Shown here in pieces: positions 9,016-18,800 of a stretch of 64,000 nucleotides of DNA. Position 1 is the first letter of the stretch, and each line of letters begins with the position of its first letter. The stretch comes from Halarcobacter ebronensis (GTDB lineage: Bacteria; Campylobacterota; Campylobacteria; Campylobacterales; Arcobacteraceae). The translations under genes and the position numbers were made by a program. The notes under the pieces were generated by a model. It saw nothing but the letters and a program-made list of their open reading frames with translations, had not been told where the DNA came from and ran no database searches. The DNA is taken from NCBI RefSeq assembly GCF_013201825.1, contig NZ_CP053836.1:248001-312000 (forward strand). Direction: 5' to 3'.

Positions 9016-9045
9016 TTTTCAAAGGGTTGAAATAACCCTCTGAAA
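9016..9045 (-). terminator. Hairpin downstream of luxS
   Basis: TTTTCAAAGGGTT (9016-9028) pairs with AACCCTCTGAAAA (9033-9045) with one mismatch and a four-base loop. It lies just past the luxS stop codon. The following minus-strand sequence is only moderately T-rich, so termination may be partial. Confidence 0.6.
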
Positions 9046-9065
9046 AGATTTAATTTTTGTGTCAA

Positions 9066-9581
9066 TTAGCAACCTAAGCTATTTAACTTTTCATCAGATA
9101 GGTATAATTTTTCATTTGACATAACACCAATATCTTTACTTAGAATATTTTTTGCAATCTCTTGTGCCTCATCTAATGAGTGCATATTACAAGTTCCACA
9201 TTGAAAAATATTTAATTCAGGAATATCATTTTGTGATTGTACATTTAGCACGTCTTCCATAGAGTCTTTCCAAGCTTTTGCAACGTTCTCTTCTTTTGGT
9301 GCTCCTAAAAGGCTCATATAAAAACCTGTTCTGCAACCCATTGGTGAAATATCAATAATCTCAACATCTTTTGAGTTTAAATGGTTTCTCATAAATCCTG
9401 CAAAAAGGTGTTCTAAAGTGTGAATACCTCTCTCTTTCATAATCTCTTTATTTGGAACACAAAATCTTAAATCAAATACTGTAATAGTATCCCCTGAAGG
9501 AGACTTCATAGTTTTTGCAACCCTAACAGCAGGTGCAGGCATAATTGTGTGGTCAACTCTAAAACTGTCTAGTAGTGGCAT
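9066..9581 (-). CDS. luxS: S-ribosylhomocysteine lyase LuxS
   Basis: LuxS splits S-ribosylhomocysteine into homocysteine and DPD, the precursor of autoinducer-2, within the activated methyl cycle. The 171-residue protein shows the metal-binding [15 protein letters not shown] (HxxEH, about residues 54-58), the catalytic Cys region [15 protein letters not shown] (about 80-94) and the third metal ligand in [13 protein letters not shown] (Cys about 126). The N-terminus [20 protein letters not shown] is nearly invariant in the family. It is monocistronic, with a hairpin downstream. metH nearby uses the homocysteine product, though the two genes are not an operon. Confidence 0.96.
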   Translation of the reverse strand: MPLLDSFRVDHTIMPAPAVRVAKTMKSPSGDTITVFDLRFCVPNKEIMKERGIHTLEHLFAGFMRNHLNSKDVEIIDISPMGCRTGFYMSLLGAPKEENVAKAWKDSMEDVLNVQSQNDIPELNIFQCGTCNMHSLDEAQEIAKNILSKDIGVMSNEKLYLSDEKLNSLGC

Positions 9582-9685
9582 AATTAATCCTTGAATATTT
9601 TTTGTGATTTTAGCTAAATTCTTATTTTAAAGGCTTAAATTGGTTTTGTAGTTAAATAATAAAGAGTTAGAAAAAATCTTTTAGT

Positions 9686-10042
9686 TTATAAAAGATTTAA
9701 ATTTTTTCTAACCATATGTTTAAATGCCTTCATATGAACTTTAAGCATAGAAGGTATTACTTCAACTCTACAAGCATGCACAATATTAGCATATTGGGGT
9801 TTTGAAAAGATAGTCTCTCTGTCTCGTGCTAAAAGAACAAGTTTATTGATATCGTCCTCTAGTTTAATGTCAGTTCTATCGCAAATAGCATCATAGACAT
9901 AAAAAAATATTTTTCTATCTTCGTGAGTCATTTTACATGAATCATCCAACATTTTTAGTGCTAATTTTGTAGCATACTCAATTTCGATTGATTCAAATTT
10001 GTATGTTTTAGCCCAATCGTAAGCTTTTTGATATAAATCCAT
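9686..10042 (-). CDS. Hypothetical small helical cytoplasmic protein
   Basis: I do not recognise this 118-residue protein. There is no signal peptide or membrane segment. It looks all-helical with mixed charge, contains two cysteines (DDSCKM and VHACRVE) and ends in a basic stretch, HMKAFKHMVRKNLNLL. The ATG follows a weak ribosome binding site. Its last codons overlap a long AT-rich hairpin: 9666-9676 pairs with 9702-9712, with an inner pairing inside. That hairpin may end its transcript upstream of luxS. Codon use resembles the surroundings. Confidence 0.6.
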   Translation of the reverse strand: MDLYQKAYDWAKTYKFESIEIEYATKLALKMLDDSCKMTHEDRKIFFYVYDAICDRTDIKLEDDINKLVLLARDRETIFSKPQYANIVHACRVEVIPSMLKVHMKAFKHMVRKNLNLL

Positions 10043-10073
10043 TCGCGCATCCTTGTTATCAAGTATGCAAGTT

Positions 10074-10472
10074 TTATTCCTTATTTATCTCTTTTTTAAT
10101 CTCTTCGAAAGTAGATTCAATATATTTGGTTGCAACTTTTTTTTGTAAAAATGTAAAAAGTACAACAATTATCAAACCAAAGCCATAGGTAAAAAGTATA
10201 CCAAGAACTATTAAAACTACTAGAATCCAAACATTTTGAAGTTCTCCTTCAAAACTTAAAGTAAAAGACTCTTTTTCTGCTTTTATATCAACAATTAAAT
10301 CGTAATACAAATATAGATTTGAGGGTTTAAATTTTCTAAATATTAGTTGAGATTTTGTAGATTCTGTCTCTTTAGAAAAAGTAGAAAGTTTCTCTTTTAG
10401 AAGTTTTACAACTTCATCTTTTTTTTCTATTTTATATGATTTTTGTTGTGTAGAGATATCGAATATACCCAT
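10074..10472 (-). CDS. Hypothetical membrane-anchored protein
   Basis: I do not recognise this 132-residue protein. The N-terminal 75 residues look soluble and beta-rich, with STFSKETESTKSQLIFRKF, a segment seen in small membrane proteins of unknown role. It is followed by a long hydrophobic stretch (about 78-112, VWILVVLIVLGILFTYGFG onward) that could form one or two transmembrane helices, and a charged C-terminal helix ending KKEINKE. It lies 31 bases upstream of the preceding small gene on the same strand, so the two may be cotranscribed. Confidence 0.55.
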   Translation of the reverse strand: MGIFDISTQQKSYKIEKKDEVVKLLKEKLSTFSKETESTKSQLIFRKFKPSNLYLYYDLIVDIKAEKESFTLSFEGELQNVWILVVLIVLGILFTYGFGLIIVVLFTFLQKKVATKYIESTFEEIKKEINKE

Positions 10473-10556
10473 TGTTTTCCCTGTTTTTTATTAGTATAAC
10501 AAAATTGTAATACAAATTTTACTTAAATTATGGGTAGCAAATATACAAAAACTATT

Positions 10557-11984
10557 TTATAGTTTTATAAGTGCTCTCTCTTGCGGTTGAGCAAATAAAA
10601 ATCCTTGCGAATAGTCAATTTTAAGCTCTTTTATAAGATTTGCCAACTCTTGTGAATCAACATACTCAGCAATTGTTTTTATCTCATTCATTTTTGAAAA
10701 TTCAACAATTAGTTTTATAAAGTTTATGTTTTTATCATTTCCAATTAGATTTTGGATAATACTTCCATCTATTTTAATATAGTTTGGTTTGAGTTTTATT
10801 ATATTATTCCAGTTTGAGTATCCAGCTCCAAAATCATCTAAAGCAACTTTTGTTCCATACTCTTTTATTTTTTTTGTAAATTCAATTAATAAATCATAAT
10901 CAGATATATTTTCAGTTTCAAGAAACTCTATAGTTAATCTTTTTGCAATTTGAGGATTTTTTTTCAACATAGAAAAGATAAAGTTACAAGTATTTTCATT
11001 AACTATATCAATATATGAAAGATTTATTGAAAACTCACATTGTGAATCTTTAAAATCATCAAAGGCATTCTCTATTATTCTGTGTGTAATTTTATGGTAA
11101 AGTTTAAATCTTTTTGAGATATCAATAAACTCATAAGGAGAGATTAGTTTTCCATCTTTTTTAATTCTGGCTAATGTCTCGTATTTGTATGTAGTATTTG
11201 AGTTATTGTCATATATTCCTTGATATACAGGGATCACTTGACTATTTTCTAAAGAGATTCTAATAGTGTTTAACATATCAAGGGAATTATTGCAAGATAT
11301 TTCATTATCTTTGCTATACTCTTTTATACTCTTTACAATTGATTTTCTTGTTGATAAAAGAGCTTCACAAGAAGTTAAATATTTTGGGCTTGTAGAAGAG
11401 TATGCTAGATTTAAGTGAATATAAAATTTATAGCCTTCAATACCAAATAGCCTCTTCTCAAATCTATTTTTAATTGATTCTAAAACCTTTTCAATATTTT
11501 CACAATCACAATAAAAAGCAAATTCATCACCATAGATTCTGTATAACTCTTCCCCTATCTCCTTTTCAAGTATTTTATTTAAAGTTATTGCTGCTTTTTT
11601 TAGTAGTTGATCCGCTTTTTTAAAACCTAAATGTTTATTAAAAATTGTAAAGTCTATAATATTTATAAGTACCAAATATTTTTTATTCTCTTCCGGAATT
11701 TTGAAAAAGGCATTTCTATTTTTCAAACTTGTCAACATATCCTTTTCACTGTAGTTGAATAAGACATTTTTAGTTTTTTTTAAATCAAAAGTTTTTTTAA
11801 AAGAGTAGACTGAAAGGCACACTAAAATTGCCAATACAATAATAAGAAGTTCATCCACTTGGTATCTTTCATACTCTCTTGAGAAAGCATAAAGCAGTTC
11901 AAAAATATTTATAGAAGTTAAAATAGGAATTATTATTAAGATTGAGAGTAGTAGAATAAGTTCATCTTTAAATTTGGATATCAT
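10557..11984 (-). CDS. Membrane-anchored GGDEF/EAL protein with a degenerate GGDEF motif
   Basis: A 475-residue protein of the cyclic-di-GMP signalling class. It has two N-terminal transmembrane segments (about 9-30 and 45-62), a GGDEF domain (about 80-225) and an EAL domain (about 235-470). The synthase motif reads YRIYGDEF instead of GG[D/E]EF, so the first glycine is lost. The EAL domain reads KYETLARI in place of EALLR but keeps the glutamate, the DDFGAGYSN loop, YIKIDG and AEYVDSQE, and ends QGFLFAQP. The likeliest role is a phosphodiesterase with a non-catalytic, perhaps GTP-sensing, GGDEF domain. It is monocistronic; upstream is about 300 bases of very AT-rich DNA holding a long perfect palindrome. 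Confidence 0.88.
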   Translation of the reverse strand: MISKFKDELILLLSILIIIPILTSINIFELLYAFSREYERYQVDELLIIVLAILVCLSVYSFKKTFDLKKTKNVLFNYSEKDMLTSLKNRNAFFKIPEENKKYLVLINIIDFTIFNKHLGFKKADQLLKKAAITLNKILEKEIGEELYRIYGDEFAFYCDCENIEKVLESIKNRFEKRLFGIEGYKFYIHLNLAYSSTSPKYLTSCEALLSTRKSIVKSIKEYSKDNEISCNNSLDMLNTIRISLENSQVIPVYQGIYDNNSNTTYKYETLARIKKDGKLISPYEFIDISKRFKLYHKITHRIIENAFDDFKDSQCEFSINLSYIDIVNENTCNFIFSMLKKNPQIAKRLTIEFLETENISDYDLLIEFTKKIKEYGTKVALDDFGAGYSNWNNIIKLKPNYIKIDGSIIQNLIGNDKNINFIKLIVEFSKMNEIKTIAEYVDSQELANLIKELKIDYSQGFLFAQPQERALIKL

Positions 11985-12073
11985 TTTAAACCTTTGAAAA
12001 TAATTTTTTGATTTTTATTATTTTTTTATTTGAGCTATTAAAAATTCGACGAAGTATAGCATATTTATATTAA

Positions 12074-12106
12074 ATATTAATTATTTATATTATAAATAAT
12101 TAATAT
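12074..12106. repeat. 33-base perfect AT palindrome
   Basis: Within the 11985-12298 gene-free stretch, ATATTAATTATTTATA (12074-12089) is followed by one T and then its exact reverse complement (12091-12106). All bases are A or T. It lies about 90-120 bases upstream of the GGDEF/EAL gene start. It could be an operator, a cruciform-prone promoter element or chance in AT-only sequence. The rest of the stretch shows only AT-rich promoter-like DNA and the por terminator. Confidence 0.6.
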
Positions 12107-12251
12107 ATAACTAATTAATATATAAATTGAATTAGTTTTTTATTTATTATACTTTAGTTATATATCAAAATAGTAACAATTGAAGTTAAAATGTTTATTG
12201 TTTGGATTTTACGGATTTTTAGGTATTAAAGTTGGTATTTATGTTAGAAAA

Positions 12252-12278
12252 TAGTAGAGAGGAGAAAGCTCTCTACTA
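12252..12278 (-). terminator. Terminator of the por operon
   Basis: TAGTAGAGAG (12252-12261) and CTCTCTACTA (12269-12278) form a perfect 10-bp stem with a seven-base loop. On the minus strand it is followed by ATTTTC. It lies 21 bases past the porB stop codon. Confidence 0.75.
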
Positions 12279-12298
12279 CAATAAAAAAAGAGAAATTT

Positions 12299-13255
12299 TT
12301 ATACTCTTGCCTCTTCTCTTCTTTGTAAATATTCCCATTTCTCATTAACTCTTTTTTGCCACTCTTCAATGATATGTTCATTTTCTGGTTTAAAAAGGTG
12401 TTTAAATCTAGGTTGGAATGCTAAATAATCTCTAACTGGAACAATATTTTTTGGTCTATAAGTAATATTTAGTTCAGTTCCATTTACTATCTCATAAAGT
12501 GGAAATACAAGTGAATCAACAGCTAAATCTGAAGCTTCAATTGTTTGATGAGGTTGAAACTTCCACTCTGTTGTACATGCACTCATTGCATTTATAAATA
12601 CAGGACCTTTTGTTGCAAATCCTGTTTGGATTTTTTTAACCATATCTTTCCATTTATTTGGAGCAACTTGTGCCACATAAGGTGAGCCATGAGCTGCCAT
12701 AATTTGAAGCATATCTTTTTTTACTTGTTTTTCACCGTAAGATGTTGAACCAGCAGGTGCAGTTGTTGTTGATGCTCCAATAGGAGTAGAAGAAGATCTT
12801 TGTCCTCCTGTGTTTGCATAAACTTCATTATCTAAACAAACATACATCATATCGTGACCTCTTTCAAAACATCCAGAGATCCATTGGAAACCAATATCAT
12901 AAGTAGCACCATCTCCACCAAATGCAACAAATTTTGGTTGTGGAGTATCTGCACTAATTCTTCCTTTGTTTCTAAGTGCCTTATTCATAGCTTCAGCTCC
13001 AGCAATTGCAGTTGAAGCATTTTCAAATCCAATATGAATCCAAGAACAGTCCCATGAAGTATGAGGATAAATAGCTGTACAAACTTCTAAACAACCAGTT
13101 GCAGCAGAAACTACAAGGTTGTCATTTGTTGCATTTAAAACCTCTCTTACAATAATAGAGTGCGCACACCCTGGACATAAAACGTGAGAACCCTCAAATC
13201 TTTCAGCCGAAGTTGAAAACGTTTTTAAGTTTTTAATTACTTTTTGATCACCCAT
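12299..13255 (-). CDS. porB: Pyruvate:ferredoxin/flavodoxin oxidoreductase, beta subunit PorB
   Basis: PorB is the thiamine-diphosphate subunit of the four-part pyruvate oxidoreductase that makes acetyl-CoA and passes electrons to ferredoxin or flavodoxin. The 318-residue protein has HVLCPGCAHSIIVRE (a cysteine pair for a 4Fe-4S cluster, about 24-38) and the TPP motif GGDGATYDIG with downstream LDNEVYANTGGQ. The order gamma-delta-alpha-beta matches the Helicobacter por operon. It follows porA by nine bases and is the last gene before a terminator. Assignment to pyruvate rather than 2-oxoglutarate rests on gene order and Helicobacter likeness. Confidence 0.93.
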   Translation of the reverse strand: MGDQKVIKNLKTFSTSAERFEGSHVLCPGCAHSIIVREVLNATNDNLVVSAATGCLEVCTAIYPHTSWDCSWIHIGFENASTAIAGAEAMNKALRNKGRISADTPQPKFVAFGGDGATYDIGFQWISGCFERGHDMMYVCLDNEVYANTGGQRSSSTPIGASTTTAPAGSTSYGEKQVKKDMLQIMAAHGSPYVAQVAPNKWKDMVKKIQTGFATKGPVFINAMSACTTEWKFQPHQTIEASDLAVDSLVFPLYEIVNGTELNITYRPKNIVPVRDYLAFQPRFKHLFKPENEHIIEEWQKRVNEKWEYLQRREEARV

Positions 13256-13264
13256 TTTTTCTCC

Positions 13265-14491
13265 TTACAGCTCATAAAAGCTTAATTCTGGTCCTCTAAC
13301 TCCATGAAGTCTTTGGATTTTTCCAGTTAATTTACCATTTTTTGCATCATTTTGTAAATCAGTAAATATCTCTTTTAATTCATTAACAGTAATATCTCTA
13401 CCACCAAGCCCATAGATTAAGTTTCTAAGTACTGGTCTTGCAGGAGTATTAAATAGAGCTCCAGCAACTTCATTATATAAAGCCCCAACAGTTCCACCAG
13501 GAGCAGATCTATCCATACATGCAAGAGCTTTAACATTTTGTAATTTTTGAGCTAATTGAACTAATGGAAAAGGTCTAAATAGTCTAGGTGCTATAACTCC
13601 AGCTTTAATCCCTTGTTCTCTTAATTCATCAGCTGCAATTGTTGCAGTTTCATAAGTAGTTCCTAAACAAACTATTGCAACTTCTGCATCATCCATTTTA
13701 TGAGTTTCAACTAGGTTGTACTCTCTTCCTGTTAACTTTTTGAACTCTTTAAATATCTCTTCAACTATTGGAAGTGCACCTTGTAGAGCTGCATGTTGTT
13801 TTGCTTTGTGTTCAAAATGCCAGTCATGTTCTGTTTGAACTCCATGCGTAACTGGTTTAGAAAAGTCTAACATTGCATTAACTTGTACATAATCTCCAAT
13901 AAAATCATAAGCAACTTTATCTGGAAGGGGTCTTACTGTTTGGGCTGTGTGTGAAGTTAAAAATCCATCTTGATTTGAGATAACTGGAAGTCTAACATCT
14001 TTGTGCTCTCCAATTTTAAATGACATAAGTGTTAAATCATAAGCCTCTTGTGCATTAAAAGAGTCAAGTTGAATCCAACCTGCATCTCTTGTTAAATACA
14101 TATCAGAATGGTCACCATTTACATTTAGTGGAGCTGCAAGTGCTCTATTTACTAAACATAAAACAGCAGGTAATCTCATACCAGCACATTGGTATAAAAC
14201 TTCAACCATAAGAGCACAACCTTGCGATGAAGTAGCTGTTGCAACTCTTCCTCCAGCTGCTGCTGCACCAACACATGCAGACATTGCAGCATGTTCTGAT
14301 TCAACCATAATAAACTCACCATCAACATATCCATTTGCATGAAATGTTGCATAGTTTTCAACTGTATTAGTAGAAGGAGTAATAGGGTATGCAGCAACTA
14401 CATCAACACTAGCTTGTCTAAATGCTTGTGCGTTACAGGTATTTCCATCCCATACTTCAACGCTGTTTAATTCCATCTCTTTTCTATTCAT
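13265..14491 (-). CDS. porA: Pyruvate:ferredoxin/flavodoxin oxidoreductase, alpha subunit PorA
   Basis: The 408-residue alpha subunit contributes the pyrimidine-binding domain. It shows AAYPITPSTNTVENYA (about 33-48), the E-rich VESEHAAMSACVGAAAAGGR segment, SSQGCALMVE and a C-terminal domain II with VCLGTTYETATIAADEL and CMDRSAPGGTVGALYNE. It overlaps the stop of porD by four bases (ATGA) and is followed by porB after nine bases, so the subunits are translationally linked. The enzyme is cytoplasmic and normally oxygen-labile, fitting a microaerophile. Confidence 0.94.
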   Translation of the reverse strand: MNRKEMELNSVEVWDGNTCNAQAFRQASVDVVAAYPITPSTNTVENYATFHANGYVDGEFIMVESEHAAMSACVGAAAAGGRVATATSSQGCALMVEVLYQCAGMRLPAVLCLVNRALAAPLNVNGDHSDMYLTRDAGWIQLDSFNAQEAYDLTLMSFKIGEHKDVRLPVISNQDGFLTSHTAQTVRPLPDKVAYDFIGDYVQVNAMLDFSKPVTHGVQTEHDWHFEHKAKQHAALQGALPIVEEIFKEFKKLTGREYNLVETHKMDDAEVAIVCLGTTYETATIAADELREQGIKAGVIAPRLFRPFPLVQLAQKLQNVKALACMDRSAPGGTVGALYNEVAGALFNTPARPVLRNLIYGLGGRDITVNELKEIFTDLQNDAKNGKLTGKIQRLHGVRGPELSFYEL

Positions 14492-14904
14492 TCTTCTTCA
14501 CCCTTTTTTTTCTTCTCAGGCCACTTTGTAAGTGCATCTTCATTTTTTTCTATTTCATTAAACATTAATAATGATTTCGGATTTGTTGGACAAACTTCTA
14601 CACAGATTCCACACCCTTTACAGTGATCATAATCAACTCCAACCATCTCTTTATTTCTTGAAATAATTGCAGTGTCTGGACAGAACAACCAACAGTTTTG
14701 ACAGTCAATACAAAGCTCACTATTCCAAACTGGTTTAAAAACTCTCCAATCTCCAACATATGCATTTTTTGAGTTTGTTTCTGCATATATTCTATCTTCT
14801 GGTTGAGTTTCAGCCATTAGATAATCTACATTTGCATTAAATGAAAATAGTGCAGCTCCTGGAACTAATTCGTCCCAACCCATCTCTTTTATAGATTTAC
14901 TCAT
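14488..14904 (-). CDS. porD: Pyruvate oxidoreductase delta subunit PorD (2x[4Fe-4S] ferredoxin)
   Basis: This 138-residue subunit carries the electrons out of the enzyme. Two classical cluster motifs are visible: CIDCQNCWLFCPDTAI (about 66-81) and CKGCGICVEVCPTNP (about 94-108). An N-terminal extension of some 60 residues precedes them, as in Helicobacter PorD, and a Lys/Glu-rich tail follows. It lies between porG (eight-base gap) and porA (four-base overlap). Confidence 0.94.
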   Translation of the reverse strand: MSKSIKEMGWDELVPGAALFSFNANVDYLMAETQPEDRIYAETNSKNAYVGDWRVFKPVWNSELCIDCQNCWLFCPDTAIISRNKEMVGVDYDHCKGCGICVEVCPTNPKSLLMFNEIEKNEDALTKWPEKKKKGEEE

Positions 14905-14912
14905 TATATCTC

Positions 14913-15476
14913 CTAATGTACTTCGTTATAAGCTCTTTGTATAGCAATCATATTTGCATCGATTACTTTTTGAGGCAGCTTTTTAAGTACTTTTTTCATC
15001 GCATTTTGAAAATACTCAAGTTCAAACATTCCACTTATTTTCATAAATGCACCTAACATTGGAGTATTAGGAATTGGTCTTCCAATAGTCTCTTGAGAGA
15101 TTTTTAAACAGTCTAAAATAAATGTTCTATCTTCTCTTCCTTGCAACGCTGGAACCATCTCTATTAACTCATCTTTTTTCAAGTGAGTTGTAATAATGTA
15201 TTGCGTTTTTTCAGTCTCATGTGCTGTAAAATCGTCTGTAAATGCTAAAGCTGGGTCTAAGATAAAGACATAGTTTGGGTGCATAAACTTCTCATGATTG
15301 ATAATTTGTTTATCATCAATTCTGTTATAAGCAGTCATTGATGCCCCTCTTTTTGCAGATCCGTAGAATGCAAAAGCTTGTACTTCTTTACCTGTCTCAG
15401 CAACAACAGAACCTAGTCCTTTAGCACCAGTTACTGCACCTTGACCAGCACGGCTGTGCCATCTAATTTCTAGCAT
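14913..15476 (-). CDS. porG: Pyruvate oxidoreductase gamma subunit PorG
   Basis: The 187-residue gamma subunit is the first gene of the operon. It begins MLEIRWHSRAGQGAVTGAKGLG, with the glycine-rich GQGAVTGAK loop of the family, followed by FAFYGSAKRGASMTAYNRI and later IGRPIPNTPMLGAFMKI. The ATG is preceded by TAGGAG. Upstream lies a 350-base spacer holding two copies of a 16-base palindrome, the best candidate control site for the operon. Confidence 0.93.
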   Translation of the reverse strand: MLEIRWHSRAGQGAVTGAKGLGSVVAETGKEVQAFAFYGSAKRGASMTAYNRIDDKQIINHEKFMHPNYVFILDPALAFTDDFTAHETEKTQYIITTHLKKDELIEMVPALQGREDRTFILDCLKISQETIGRPIPNTPMLGAFMKISGMFELEYFQNAMKKVLKKLPQKVIDANMIAIQRAYNEVH

Positions 15477-15616
15477 GGTTGCTCCTAAAATTTATTTAGA
15501 TTAGTAGACACCTCTAATTTGTCTGGGGGAAGTTTAGGGAAACAAAACTTAGCTTAAAATTAAAATATGTAATAAATATGTACAAAAATTGCGAAATTTG
15601 TAAATTTATTATGTTG

Positions 15617-15632
15617 ATGAACATATGTCCAT
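15617..15632. promoter_or_regulatory. Operator copy 1 (imperfect) upstream of por
   Basis: ATGAACATATGTCCAT differs at one base from the perfect palindrome 33 bp further on (15650-15665). It lies about 140 bases upstream of the porG start in the 15477-15828 spacer. Paired palindromes on the same helix face (33 bp, about three turns) suggest cooperative binding by a dimeric repressor or activator not encoded here. Confidence 0.6.
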
Positions 15633-15649
15633 TTTATGGGCTCTGTGTT

Positions 15650-15665
15650 ATGAACATATGTTCAT
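15650..15665. promoter_or_regulatory. Operator copy 2 (perfect palindrome) upstream of por
   Basis: ATGAACATATGTTCAT is its own reverse complement over all 16 bases. With copy 1 it is the only strong structure in the spacer apart from the nifJ terminator. It sits about 175 bases upstream of porG. Confidence 0.65.
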
Positions 15666-15796
15666 TATTGTACCTATTTTGATAACTTTTTCTTATGTAT
15701 TATAGTTTTTAGAAAGAAATTTTAAAGTAATTTAATGTGATAAATAAGAAGTAAAAATAAAACTTTTTGATAATTTATAGAATTTTGTTAGAAGAG

Positions 15797-15826
15797 AAAA
15801 AGTGAGGTAAACCTTACCTCACTTTT
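15797..15826 (-). terminator. Terminator of nifJ
   Basis: AAAAGTGAGGTAA (15798-15810) and TTACCTCACTTTT (15814-15826) form a perfect 13-bp stem with loop ACC. The minus-strand continuation is TTTTCTCTTC. It begins three bases past the nifJ stop codon. Confidence 0.85.
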
Positions 15827-15828
15827 AA

Positions 15829-18800
15829 TTAGCCTTGAATTTCGTCAGAGTAATCTGCTGCTGCCATTCTTGATAGTTGTCTATATCTGTATTGTGCATC
15901 TTTTTTATTTTGTTCTAATAAAAAGTCTGCATGTTCTGGATTTAATTTTTTAAGAGATCTATATCTGTTCTCTTTCATTAAAAACTCTTCATATCTTTCC
16001 CAATCAGGTTTTTTCCCAGAGATTTTAATAGGATTTTCTCCTTGGTCAATCTTTCTTGGATCGAAAGTATAAATTGGCCAATATCCACAATCTGTTGCAA
16101 GTTCACCATGTTCAACTGATTTCATCAATCCACCTTGAATACCGTGAGCAATACAAGGAGAGTAAGCGATGATTAATGATGGTCCATCATACTCTTCAGC
16201 CTCTTTCATAGCTTGAACTGCATGTTTTTGGTTTGCTCTTGAGTTAATTTGTGCAACAAAAATGTTTCCATAAGTCATTGAGATATAACCTAAGTCTTTT
16301 TTCTTATTTGGTTTCCCATCATTTGTAAAGTCAGCAATAGAACCAGTTCTAGCTGATTTTGAAGATTGACCTCCAGTATTTGAGTAAACCTCTGTATCAA
16401 CAACAAGCATATTTACATTTTCTCCTGTTGATAATACATGGTCAAGTCCACCATAACCAATATCATAAGCCCAACCATCTCCACCAATCATCCATTGAGA
16501 TTTTCTTACTATATATTTTTTAAGACTTAGTAAATCTTTTACTCCTGGAAGGTTTTGATTTTGTTCTAATTGTGGTACAAGTTTATCTCTAATCTCTTGA
16601 GTTTTTACACCATTGCTTCTATTTTCCAACCACTCTTTATATAAAACTTTTAGAGGATTAGTTACATCTTCCATAGTTTCATTCATAATTCTTGCAATTC
16701 TATTTCTAATAGTCTCATTTGCTGCATGCATTCCGTATCCAAACTCTGCCGCATCTTCAAATAGTGAGTTCGCCCAAGCTGGACCTTCCCCTTTTGCATT
16801 TTTAGTAAATGGAGTTGATGGAGCTGATGCAGAGTAAATAGAAGTACATCCTGTAGCATTTGAGATCATCATTCTATCACCAAATAGTTGTGTTGCCAAT
16901 GTGATATATGGAGTCTCACCACATCCTGGACATGCACTATGGAATTCAAATAGAGGTTGTGCAAACTGTGAACCTTGAACTGTATCTTTTTTAACTAAGT
17001 AGTCTTTATATGCTACATCATTAAATAAGTAGTCAGCATTTTCTTGTTCATTGTTTCCTGCTTCAACTTCATAAGGAACCATTTTAAGAGATTTCTCTTT
17101 TGTTGGACAGATATCAACACAAACATTACAACCTGTACAATCCATAATTGATACTTGAATTTTATATTTAAGACCTTGATCTTTAGTTCCTTTAGCTTTT
17201 GAATCAAGAGAGTGAGTTTTTACTCCTTCAGGAGCATTTTCAAACTCCTCTTCATCCATTAAAAATGGTCTAATAACCGCATGTGGGCACTCAAATGCAC
17301 ATTGATTACATTGAATACAGGTATCTTCATTCCATTGAGGAACCATAGTTGCAATTGTTCTTTTTTCATATTTTGTAGAACCATTTTCAAATGTTCCCCC
17401 TTCCATTCCAAGATTAACAACAGCAGATACAGGAAGTTCATCACCTTTTGCAGCATTTACAACTTTTGCAAAAGTTTCAACATATTCGCTTCCTTTGTAT
17501 TTAGATTGAACTACAAGTTTTCCACCCTCTAATTTTGACCAAGATGGATCAACTGGAACTTCAACAAGACCCTCTTCTCCTGAATCAATTGCAAGATAGT
17601 TCATTCTTACTATCTCTTCCCCTTTATTGCCATAAGCTTTTTCAGCATACTGTTTCATGTATGTTTTAGCCTCTTCATAAGGTATAATATCGGCTAGTTT
17701 GAAAAATGCAGCTTGCATAATAGTGTTTGTTCTATTTCCAAGACCAATATCTCTAGCTAGTTTTGTAGCATTGATGATATAGAATTTAACTTTTTTATCT
17801 GCAAGTATTTTTTTAACTCTGTCAGGAATTGTTTGTACTATTTCGTCTACTGAATGAATTGAGTTAAGTAAAAAAGTTCCACCCTCTTTGATTTTATCAA
17901 TTACTTCATATTGTTCTAGATAAACCTCTTTTGAACAGGCAACAAATCCTGGATTTGATACAAGATAAGTTGACCTAATAGGATTTTTGCTAAATCTTAG
18001 GTGAGATCTTGTATATCCACCACTTTTTTTAGAGTCATATGCAAAATATGCTTGTGCATAAAGATCTGTTTTATCTCCAATAATTTTAACTGAGTTTTTA
18101 TTTGCTCCAACAGTACCATCAGCTCCAAGACCATAGAATAGACACTCATTTACATCTTCCACAACTGATACATTTTCTTTAACTTCAATTGAAGTGAAAG
18201 TAACATCATCATTAATACCAACTGTAAAGTGATCTTTAGGGTTTGCACTTGCAAGGTTGTCAAATAGAGCAATAATTTGATTTGGTGGCACATCTTTAGA
18301 AGATAATCCATATCTTCCTCCAATAACTTTTGGTTGTTTTTTCTCACCATAAAATACTGCTTTTACATCTAAATATAGAGGTTCCCCTAAACTTCCTGGC
18401 TCTTTTGTTCTATCAATAACACAAATTCTTTCAACAGATTTTGGTAGAGCGTTTAAAAAATATTTTGTACTAAAAGGTCTATATAGATGAACTGTAAGAA
18501 GTCCAACTTTTCTTCCCTCTGTTTTTCTTAAATAATCAACTGTTTCTCTAATTGTTTCATTTACTGAACCCATTGCAATAATAACGTCTGTTGCTTCAGG
18601 ATCACCATAGAAAGTAAATGGTGCATAATCTCTTCCAGTAACTTTTGAAATCTCTTGCATATATTCATTTACAATATCAGGTACTGCATCATAAAATTTA
18701 TTTGATGCTTCTCTCCCTTGGAAGTAGATATCATCATTTTGTGCTGTTCCTCTTGTTATTGGAGATTCAGGATTAAGTGAAGTGTCTCTAAACTTTTGAA

